From an uncultured Muribaculum sp. (GTDB taxonomy: Bacteria > Bacteroidota > Bacteroidia > Bacteroidales > Muribaculaceae): DNA of 31,350 nt. The DNA lies in contig CAJTSK010000030.1 in NCBI GenBank assembly GCA_910578835.1, forward strand, positions 1-31,350, given 5' to 3'. The notes under the pieces are model-generated. The model was given only the letters and a program-made list of their open reading frames with translations, was not told the origin of the DNA and did no database searches. Below, piece by piece: positions 1 through 7,048 of the stretch. The position numbers and the translations under genes are program-made. Every line of letters begins with the position of its first letter. Position 1 is the first letter of the stretch.

Positions 1-53
1 CTCTTATTGAGAGATAATAAAACGAAACATCACACCAACTAACCATTTTTGCA

Positions 54-686
54 ATGAAAAAACTAATTTACCCGGTGATTTTAGTCCTACTATTTTCACT
101 CACTACAGTATCTTGCAGTTCAAACAAAGTCGCAAAAGCATCTTATCCCGAATATACAGGAAAAGGCAATACCGGGACCCGCACTGTGACCAAAGTAAAA
201 GAAGAGCTTGACGAGTGTGAGCAGGAAGCACTCAACGCCCCTGCAAACGAGCTACGTGCCTCCGCGTCGGCAATCGATGAAGACCGTGACTTCGCCCGCC
301 AGCAGGCAGTACTCTTTGCAAAGGCTAATCTTGTCGACCAGATTGAGTCGCTTGTGCTCAATGTCATGAAAGGCTATCGCGGCAAAATAAAAGCCAACGG
401 CAAGTCAAGCAGCGAAGCCGACATAAGGCAGGACGCAGGGTCAATGGCCGAGAGCGTTGTGGAAAATTGCCGTATCCATTGCTCCAACCGTTACCGCATG
501 TCTGACGGCACCTATGAGTGTGTGGTATGTATCAGCGTGCCCGCCGACAATGCAGAAAAGGTAGCTGGAGCCACCGCCCTTTCCGATGACGAGCGTCTCG
601 GCGTAGAATTCCACGAGCAGGAGTTCCGCAACTCTTACCGCGAAGGGCTTGAACGTTTCCGGGAAATGCAGAAAGAGCGCAAATAA
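54..686 (+). CDS. LPP20-like lipoprotein
   Basis: A 210-residue exported lipoprotein of unknown function. Residues 1-20 form a signal peptide with a lysine start and hydrophobic core, followed by Cys21 in a TVSC lipobox, so it should be lipid-anchored after cleavage by signal peptidase II. The mature part has the pattern of the LPP20 family: an Ala/Arg-rich helix (ARQQAVLFAKANLVDQIES, about residues 82-100), then a strand-rich end with a Cys pair (YECVVCISVP). The C-terminus is a charged helix. The start is the ATG at 54; no clear Shine-Dalgarno precedes it, as is usual in Bacteroidota. The next gene, 50 nt downstream, has a related domain, so the two proteins may act together at the envelope. 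The family assignment is by pattern only; the role is unknown. Confidence 0.7.
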   Translation: MKKLIYPVILVLLFSLTTVSCSSNKVAKASYPEYTGKGNTGTRTVTKVKEELDECEQEALNAPANELRASASAIDEDRDFARQQAVLFAKANLVDQIESLVLNVMKGYRGKIKANGKSSSEADIRQDAGSMAESVVENCRIHCSNRYRMSDGTYECVVCISVPADNAEKVAGATALSDDERLGVEFHEQEFRNSYREGLERFREMQKERK

Positions 687-736
687 GCTTTTATCACAAT
701 CATGACGCGCAAGCGTCAGCAATATTAACCACGATT

Positions 737-1609
737 ATGATTGCCAGAATTATATCCTTAATCCTGCTTCTTTCGGTATGCGCATTTGCTCAAGCAAAGG
801 AGAAGTCTGACAAGATGAAGCCCAAATGGATGACTTCATCCCTACCTGCGCCTAAAAGTCCGGGTTACATATTTATCTCGGCTCAAGGTACAGGGTCATC
901 ACTCGAAGAAGCGCGTCAGAGCGCATTTGTCAACCTCACCACCAAGCTTGAACATGAACGCGGACTGGTGATAAACAGCTCCGTAAAGGTCGACAAAGAG
1001 GCATCGCGCATATCGGGTAGCCGCTCTTCGGTGACCCGCCAACAGTTTCAGATGGAATGTACCGAACGCGGTAAAGAGATTACCCTCACATGCCGCGCCA
1101 TCGATGAATATTGGGAACAGAACCACGGCAGATACACCGTCACCGAGCTTTACACGGTCAACGACAACAAGATGCCTGACACAGGAAGCTACAACGACAA
1201 TATACGCCTCACCACTTCCTACGGGGCAGCACCGGTGTTTTACTCCCTGATTCCGGGTGTAGGACAGTTCAGTAAAGGCAGCTACGTGAAAGGCGGCTTG
1301 ATGCTTGGCGGAACTGCTATAGGCGCGGCGGCAATAATACTTTGCGAAAACCAGCGCGCCGACTGCGCGAAAAAGATGCGTGAGAAGCCTCAACATTTTG
1401 ATTTCTACCGAAACAAGAAATCCAATTGGGAGACAGGGCGCAATGTCGCCATAGGAGCGACTGCCGCCCTATATATCTACAACCTTATCGACGCAGCCGT
1501 AGCGCCCGGACGTAGACGCGTAGTAGTCAAAAACCGCAGCTACAACTACTCCCTCGCCCCGGTAATGTATGAAAACGGCGCAGGCATAGGACTTGCCTTC
1601 AACTTTTGA
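737..1609 (+). CDS. Secreted LPP20-like domain protein with C-terminal membrane region (DUF5683-like)
   Basis: A 290-residue protein with a signal peptide (residues 1-20, ending AQA). Residues 29-125 resemble an LPP20-like domain: a KPKWM motif, a glycine-containing strand, then a helix with EEARQSAFVNL. Residues 165-258 carry an IPGVGQF motif (172-178), a glycine/alanine hydrophobic stretch (about 184-202) and a second hydrophobic segment (about 236-255). The 'PG-x-GQ' plus membrane-helix layout recalls DUF5683-type proteins of Bacteroidota. It follows the LPP20-like lipoprotein by 50 nt and precedes the BACON/LamG lipoprotein by 36 nt, so co-transcription is likely. No catalytic motif is visible. 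The domain names come from pattern recognition and are moderately sure; the function is unknown. Confidence 0.65.
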   Translation: MIARIISLILLLSVCAFAQAKEKSDKMKPKWMTSSLPAPKSPGYIFISAQGTGSSLEEARQSAFVNLTTKLEHERGLVINSSVKVDKEASRISGSRSSVTRQQFQMECTERGKEITLTCRAIDEYWEQNHGRYTVTELYTVNDNKMPDTGSYNDNIRLTTSYGAAPVFYSLIPGVGQFSKGSYVKGGLMLGGTAIGAAAIILCENQRADCAKKMREKPQHFDFYRNKKSNWETGRNVAIGATAALYIYNLIDAAVAPGRRRVVVKNRSYNYSLAPVMYENGAGIGLAFNF

Positions 1610-1645
1610 TATATATTTTTTTGCACAAATTTAAAAATCCAATCT

Positions 1646-3277
1646 ATGACTAAGTTTTTTAAATTATTTCTTCTGCTGACATTCACTACAATTACATTTT
1701 CAGCATGTACAGAAGATCCGGAGGATAGCACAGGCAATATCTACGGAGTTGTCTTCGACAAGATTACCAACGACCCTCTTGATGGTGTAATGGTAAGATT
1801 AATCCCTACAGGAGAAAGCACCAACACTTACGCCGACGGCTCATTTGAATTTCTCGACCTACAACCGGGGGATTACACATTGCAGTTTTCTAAAAACGGT
1901 TACGCACAGACTTCACATACTGTAGAAATCGTTGCAGGAGGCAATAGCGGCGCCTCCATATATATGGAAAAAGCCAATCAAGTTGCTGAAATCGTGATTA
2001 ACCCCTCTTCTCTCAACTTCGGCACGTCACAGACCCAGCTCAACATCACTATCACCAACAATGGAAACGCCACAGCGGAGTGGTCGCTTGACCTCGGCGA
2101 CAACGACAGCTGGCTAAAAGCGTCGCAGTTGGGCGGTTCAATACAGGCAGGACGCACACAGAGCGTCACCTTCTCTGTCGACCGCAACTTCATCGCCACC
2201 ACCACTTCAGTGGTTATCAACCTGCACGCATTTGGCAACTCTTATCCTATCTCTGTGTCATGCGCGCCATCCAATGCCACTTCATCAATGCTCATAGACC
2301 CGACAACCGTCAATTTCGGCACTGACCTTACTTCACAGACAATCACCATCCGCAATATCGGCAAAAAGTCACTCTCATGGAGCACTACCGGCATAATCGA
2401 CAACGCGATAACCGTTACTCCCGACAAGGGCACCGTAGCCCCCGGCGGAAACTCTGTGGTAATCCTCTCCCTTGACCGCTCGCTTATCAGCGACTCCTAT
2501 ATCTCGACAATCGTTTTCACCGACGGCGTTTCAGAGGAGACTGTCATCGTCAGCGCCAACAATTCGGGCGGCAACATTCCCGGTGGAGACGACAATCCAA
2601 GCGGTTCACTCGTTGTGACCAACGGACTTACCGCCTACTATAAATTTAACGATTCATTTGACGACCTCAACGGCATCTATGACGGTTTCGGCATTAACGA
2701 CCCGACCTTTGTTTCCGGCGTATCAGGACAGGCTGTACAATTCTCAAAGGTAAAGGAGAGTGCCGACCAGATACCTTACGCGCTTATCAACTCAAAGGCA
2801 TTCTCGATAAGCTTCTGGGCAAAAGACCTTGCCGACGGACTGATTTTCTACTCCAAATGCTCTGACAATCATAACCGTTTTGTCCTTTCAATGGATGCCG
2901 GCTATCTGCGCTTTATCTGTAGCCAGTATGACAACGAATACCAGTATAACAGCGAGTCGCTACGCTTTACCCATCCCAAAATCAATGACTCCAACTGGCA
3001 TCATTTCGTAATCACAAGTGACTACAATTCGACTACGTATTATTCATGGAACTCCGTATTGTACATAGATGGCAAAAGAGCAAGCACAATCACCGAAAAG
3101 CTGTCAAGCAATGCAGGCGAGTCAAACTATCCTAATGAATTTGTCATCGGAGGGTCATGCAACAATTACAATTACACCCTGACATGCTCCAACTTCTCTA
3201 TGGACAACCTGCGCATATATGACACCCGTGTCCTTACTCCGCAGGAAATCAAGGAGATTTACAACGCACAACAGTAA
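1646..3277 (+). CDS. Surface lipoprotein with carboxypeptidase-regulatory-like, two BACON-like and LamG-like domains
   Basis: A 543-residue lipoprotein: signal peptide with FSAC lipobox, Cys21. The mature chain appears modular. Residues about 31-108 are a carboxypeptidase-regulatory/PEGA-like beta sandwich (GVVFDKITNDPLDGVMVRL, then GDYTLQFSKNGY). Two related repeats of about 93 residues follow (about 113-206 and 213-306), each opening with I-x-P-(S/T)-x-(L/V)-NFGT and including an AGRTQSVTFSVDR-type strand; these look like BACON-type Ig domains. A Gly/Asp/Pro linker leads to a LamG/concanavalin-like domain (about 328-540) with GLTAYYKFNDSFDD, SFSISFW-like and WHHFV motifs. LamG and BACON modules usually bind glycans or proteins, so a surface binding role is inferred. 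No enzymatic motif is seen. A strong hairpin follows the stop codon. Confidence 0.8.
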   Translation: MTKFFKLFLLLTFTTITFSACTEDPEDSTGNIYGVVFDKITNDPLDGVMVRLIPTGESTNTYADGSFEFLDLQPGDYTLQFSKNGYAQTSHTVEIVAGGNSGASIYMEKANQVAEIVINPSSLNFGTSQTQLNITITNNGNATAEWSLDLGDNDSWLKASQLGGSIQAGRTQSVTFSVDRNFIATTTSVVINLHAFGNSYPISVSCAPSNATSSMLIDPTTVNFGTDLTSQTITIRNIGKKSLSWSTTGIIDNAITVTPDKGTVAPGGNSVVILSLDRSLISDSYISTIVFTDGVSEETVIVSANNSGGNIPGGDDNPSGSLVVTNGLTAYYKFNDSFDDLNGIYDGFGINDPTFVSGVSGQAVQFSKVKESADQIPYALINSKAFSISFWAKDLADGLIFYSKCSDNHNRFVLSMDAGYLRFICSQYDNEYQYNSESLRFTHPKINDSNWHHFVITSDYNSTTYYSWNSVLYIDGKRASTITEKLSSNAGESNYPNEFVIGGSCNNYNYTLTCSNFSMDNLRIYDTRVLTPQEIKEIYNAQQ

Positions 3278-3297
3278 TATTACTATCATGGCACATT

Positions 3298-3347
3298 ATC
3301 CCGTCATTTCCGTGGCTGCAACGCTATGGCTCCGGAAATGACGGGAT
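3298..3347 (+). terminator. Perfect 15-bp hairpin terminator
   Basis: The arm 3298-3312 (ATCCCGTCATTTCCG) is the exact reverse complement of 3333-3347, with a 20-nt loop. It begins 20 nt after the stop codon of the BACON/LamG lipoprotein and 44 nt before the next start. The U-tract is weak (TTTA), so it may act partly as a stability hairpin, but it separates the two envelope transcription units. Confidence 0.7.
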
Positions 3348-3391
3348 TTATCAACTATCAGAGCTTCTTTTAACAATAAGCATCGACGGCA

Positions 3392-4879
3392 ATGAAAAAG
3401 ACCATCACTGCAACACTGTTGCTGATTTTAGCGCAGACCACATGCATTTCCGCACAGACTTCACCAGGCAATTTCGAGCGATTCCGCCAGGAAAAAACGG
3501 AAGAATTCATGAAATGGCGACAAGAGAAACAGACGGAATTTGAGAAATACCGCCAGCGGTTAAACGAGGAGTTTGCCGACATGATGGAGCGCAGCTGGAA
3601 AAACTACGGGTCTACCGCCCCTGAAAAACGCCGGGAGCGCCCTGAGCCTGTAAAGCCGCTTGATGCCGACAACGTGAAAATATCGCAGCCCCGCGAGATA
3701 CCGGTCGATGTAGTGACGCCTCCCGAGCGAGCCATCCCCGACATCCCTGTGACCCTACCTAAAGTCACCCCCGGGCGACAGGTCACCTATCCCGTCACAT
3801 TCACCTTCTACCACACAACCTGTGGCATAAACACTTTTGACACCTCGGCATTGAGCTTCAACGACCTGTCGTCAAAGTCGCTATCCACGGCTTGGCGACG
3901 ACTCAGCAACAGCGGAGCCACCTCACAGCTGCTCGACGACTGCCTGCGCCTGCGCGAAGAGCTCAACCTCTGTGACTGGGGATTCATGAAGCTTATCGAG
4001 ACAATGGCGGCAAAACTTTATCCACGCTCTACCGACAAGCAGGCGTTTCTCACCGTATTTCTACTCACCCAGGCAGGCTACGACACCAAGTTTGCCATGC
4101 GCGGCAACAAGCTGTGCCCTATGTTTCACCCGAGCCACAAAATATACTCCCGACCCTTTTATAATCTCGGCAACAAGGATTACTATATCAGCGGACCGCT
4201 TGCCGACACTACCGGTTCGCTCAGCATCTGTGACCTTGACTTCCACAGCGGAGCCACTCCGATAAGAATGGTCATGAACCGCATACCGTCGTTTACCTCA
4301 CGCCCCGAAGCAAAACGCGTCTATAGCTCGGCGCTATGGAAAAAGGCTCCCCCAGTAGAGGTCGAGGTCAACCCCTCGGTAATCGAGTTTATGAACGATT
4401 ACCCATTGCTCGACTGGCAACTTTACGGACTCTCTCAGCTCAGCGCTCCGATAAAGTCGCGCATCTATCAGGCGCTTGCAGTGATTATCGACGGCATGGA
4501 TGAAGTCGAGGCGGTCAACACCCTGCTTGACTATATGCAATTTGGCTTCAACTATATGACCGACGGTGAACAGTTTGGCTATGAAAAACCATTTTTCTTT
4601 GACGAAAACTTCTATTATCCCGCCAACGATTGCGAAGACCGCGCCATCCTGTTCGCTAAATTAGTGAAATCGCTGCTCGGACTCGATGTCGTGTACCTCA
4701 ACTATCCGCGTCATCTTGCCACGGCAGTAAAATTTTCTTCTGACATAAAAGGCACATATGTGATTGTCGACGGTGAGAAATACTTTGTATGTGACCCCAC
4801 GTGCCTCCACGGCAAAGCAGGTGTGCTTGCCGCCGTATACGCCAACTCGCGCCCCAAAGTAGTTAAAATCGCGGAATAG
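3392..4879 (+). CDS. Secreted transglutaminase-like protein with N-terminal charged helix
   Basis: A 495-residue protein. The signal peptide (about residues 1-22, ending SAQ) is followed by a highly charged helical segment (about 27-70) with repeats such as FRQEKTEEFMKWRQEKQTEF, probably a coiled coil. A Pro-rich linker (about 75-125) leads into a folded region. The last 90 residues look like a transglutaminase/papain-like core: Cys414 in NDCEDRAILFAKLV, His441 in PRHLATAV and Asp468 in FVCDPT, spaced as expected for a Cys-His-Asp triad. The substrate is unknown; family members include proteases, cross-linkers and inactive scaffolds. The stop is 7 nt before the CHASE2 gene, so the two are almost certainly co-transcribed. 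The secreted location and triad are well supported; the activity is inferred. Confidence 0.75.
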   Translation: MKKTITATLLLILAQTTCISAQTSPGNFERFRQEKTEEFMKWRQEKQTEFEKYRQRLNEEFADMMERSWKNYGSTAPEKRRERPEPVKPLDADNVKISQPREIPVDVVTPPERAIPDIPVTLPKVTPGRQVTYPVTFTFYHTTCGINTFDTSALSFNDLSSKSLSTAWRRLSNSGATSQLLDDCLRLREELNLCDWGFMKLIETMAAKLYPRSTDKQAFLTVFLLTQAGYDTKFAMRGNKLCPMFHPSHKIYSRPFYNLGNKDYYISGPLADTTGSLSICDLDFHSGATPIRMVMNRIPSFTSRPEAKRVYSSALWKKAPPVEVEVNPSVIEFMNDYPLLDWQLYGLSQLSAPIKSRIYQALAVIIDGMDEVEAVNTLLDYMQFGFNYMTDGEQFGYEKPFFFDENFYYPANDCEDRAILFAKLVKSLLGLDVVYLNYPRHLATAVKFSSDIKGTYVIVDGEKYFVCDPTCLHGKAGVLAAVYANSRPKVVKIAE

Positions 4880-4886
4880 CCCATAA

Positions 4887-6149
4887 ATGAAACTCTGCCG
4901 CTCCATAATGTCACTGCCACTCTGGATAAGAGGCATCATCGTCACGGCGATGGCATTTGCCATATCGTGGATTACGGTCTACGACCTGATGTCGATATCG
5001 TTTTTCTCCCCGATGGAGAAAGCCGCCGACTTCAGGTTCAGCGATTTTTATACCCTTGTGGCAAATGACCGCGCAGTCAAGTCGCTCCACCCCGCCATCA
5101 CCATCGTCAATATCGATGGCTGCCGCCGCAATGAGATAGCCACGACCCTTGAAGATATCGACTATTGCATGCCGGCAGCCATAGGGCTCGATGTGGTATT
5201 TTCAGAGCCGCGCGACACAGCCGGCGACCTCCTGTCGGAAGTAATCGCCGAGATTCCCGACCTCATATTGCCGGTTGTCGCCAAGGACGCAGGCAATGGA
5301 CGCTACACAATCGGTCATGAATCTTATTACGACAGGTTTGCCCCGCCGGCAGCCACATTTGCCGCCGCCAATGTCGAGGGAGAGGGAGAAGCACGTCACA
5401 CAGTCAGGCAATTTATGCCCCTCTTCCCCTCCGCAACGCCCGGCGAGCCACCCATACCCTCCCTTGCCTACGCCCTTGTAGCAAAAAAGTCGCCGGAAAT
5501 TGCCGGGAAGATAAGCCACCGCGGCTGCAATGACGAAGCACTGCGCTACGCATCACGCTATTTTGACATCGTGGACCACGACTCAGTGCTTCACTATCCT
5601 GAAAAAATCGAGGACAAAATCGTGATTGTAGGCAAGCTCCATGACATAGGCGACCTCCACGCCACACCACTCAACAACTTCACCCCCGGAGTGCTGCTCC
5701 ACGCCTATGCCGCCGCCACCATGCTCGACGGAGACCTCACACGTCGTCTCTCCACACGGGAAAGCTGGCTCATCGCCGGAATAGCCTGCTATCTTGTGGT
5801 GTTACTCAGCCTTAAACTCTCTCAACACTCCCTCGGCGACCTAATCGTAAGAGGCGCGCAGCTGGCAGCTCTCTACCTTATGATTACGGGAGGCACCATG
5901 ATATATATACGCTACAATATCGACCTTGACTTTGCCAACGCCATGCTCATGACCTCGCTTGGTGTCGTGGCGTGTGACCTCTTCAACGGCATCTTCGCCG
6001 ACGACGGCATAATCATCTCCTGCCGTAAAAAATTTCTTTCACTCACCATATATGTTAAAACTTTTGCCAATGAACTTTACAAAAAATGCTCTTTTAAAAA
6101 CCTTGACGCTTCTGCTGCTAATGACGACAGGGGCATCTCCGGCGCTTGA
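4887..6149 (+). CDS. CHASE2 domain membrane protein lacking an output domain
   Basis: A 420-residue inner-membrane protein. One membrane helix (about 13-35) is followed by an extracytoplasmic CHASE2 sensor domain (about 45-285). CHASE2 hallmarks are the early strand ITIVNIDG (71-78), GLDVVFSEP (100-108), and the late block KIVIVG...D-x-H-x-TP...PGVLLHA (244-272). Three further hydrophobic helices (about 293-311, 321-340, 348-367) match the usual CHASE2 C-terminal membrane bundle. In known proteins this bundle leads to a cyclase, GGDEF or kinase domain; here only about 50 residues remain and none shows such a motif. The signal must therefore pass to a partner, or the protein acts otherwise. 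The final 80-98 nt overlap the next gene in another frame, so the last 26-32 residues may be unconstrained. Confidence 0.8.
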   Translation: MKLCRSIMSLPLWIRGIIVTAMAFAISWITVYDLMSISFFSPMEKAADFRFSDFYTLVANDRAVKSLHPAITIVNIDGCRRNEIATTLEDIDYCMPAAIGLDVVFSEPRDTAGDLLSEVIAEIPDLILPVVAKDAGNGRYTIGHESYYDRFAPPAATFAAANVEGEGEARHTVRQFMPLFPSATPGEPPIPSLAYALVAKKSPEIAGKISHRGCNDEALRYASRYFDIVDHDSVLHYPEKIEDKIVIVGKLHDIGDLHATPLNNFTPGVLLHAYAAATMLDGDLTRRLSTRESWLIAGIACYLVVLLSLKLSQHSLGDLIVRGAQLAALYLMITGGTMIYIRYNIDLDFANAMLMTSLGVVACDLFNGIFADDGIIISCRKKFLSLTIYVKTFANELYKKCSFKNLDASAANDDRGISGA

Positions 6150-6909
6150 GGCATCATTGAAAGTCTACAAGATAAAGGGAAATGTCACCCTCAATGCCTC
6201 AGGACGATGGACTCCACTGCAACGACGCGCCACAGTTGGCGGTAACGATATGCTGCGCATACCATCCGGCTCAATGGTGGAGATACTCAACACCGACACT
6301 CGCCGTGTGTACTCATCGACCGTGCCCGGCGACATGACCGTTGACGCGCTTATTGCCGCAGCAATGGAAGACGCGGCAAATATCACCCGCGCCACCAACC
6401 GCAGGATTACCGACACCTTCGGGCAGAAAGGACAGAAAACATCACGTTTTAACAGCGTAGGATTGTCACGACACGATACCGATGCAGGCACAAGCGCCCT
6501 CACCGCCTTTGACCCGTCGGTCCCCTATCTGAGACAGCTGATGGAACTACCCGACACCACCGAATACGACGGTTACAGCGACATCATCCTCATACGCCGC
6601 GACATTGACGGCAGCGACGGCTCGTTTAACTTCGCCGTGTTCAACACCCTCGACACCCCGCTATTCATCAACATAATCGACCAGCACGACAAGGGCGACA
6701 TCAACTTCTATTTTGATGAAAACAGGATTGTCACCGCACGTGGCGAAACCATCATCGGGGAATACCGCTATATCCTCCCCGAAAAAACGGCGGGCTATAT
6801 AGTGATAGCTTCCGACAAGCCATTCTCCGCTGCCGACATCCGCTCCCTTCTGGAAGGCAACACTCCTGCCTCCACAGGCAACTTCTTCTATTCACTCCTC
6901 CGCATCTAA
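6070..6909 (+). CDS. Secreted FecR-like / DUF4384-like protein
   Basis: A 279-residue secreted protein. With the ATG at 6070 the product starts MNFTKNALLKTL and has a clean signal peptide (1-28, ending ALEA). An in-frame ATG at 6052 adds six residues; one at 6121 would destroy the signal peptide. Residues about 30-88 resemble a FecR-type fold: VYKIKGNVTL, then W-x-PL, GGNDMLRIPSGSMVEIL. Residues about 150-265 contain FNFAVFNTLDTPLFINIID and a later 'GYIVIASDKPFS' strand, like the DUF4384 domain often found with bacterial envelope sensors. FecR-domain and CHASE2 genes are neighbours in other phyla, which supports a functional link to the gene upstream. No lipobox or membrane helix beyond the signal peptide is seen. 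Both domain calls are inferences from pattern. Confidence 0.6.
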   Translation: MNFTKNALLKTLTLLLLMTTGASPALEASLKVYKIKGNVTLNASGRWTPLQRRATVGGNDMLRIPSGSMVEILNTDTRRVYSSTVPGDMTVDALIAAAMEDAANITRATNRRITDTFGQKGQKTSRFNSVGLSRHDTDAGTSALTAFDPSVPYLRQLMELPDTTEYDGYSDIILIRRDIDGSDGSFNFAVFNTLDTPLFINIIDQHDKGDINFYFDENRIVTARGETIIGEYRYILPEKTAGYIVIASDKPFSAADIRSLLEGNTPASTGNFFYSLLRI

Positions 6910-7048
6910 TCACCACCATTTAAACAATCTCCTTTGTCATCTATCTCTTCCTGTATTGCTCTACATGGGATGAGTTTTGGCAACGTCTGGAGAAGGTATT
7001 CAACAACGCCGGCTGAGCCTGATGTTCTTATGCGGTGCAATAGGCTTG

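Noticed and set aside
6910..7048. A terminator or small gene between the FecR-like and ABC-F genes
   Set aside because: I found no stem longer than a few base pairs and no open frame with a plausible start in these 139 bases.
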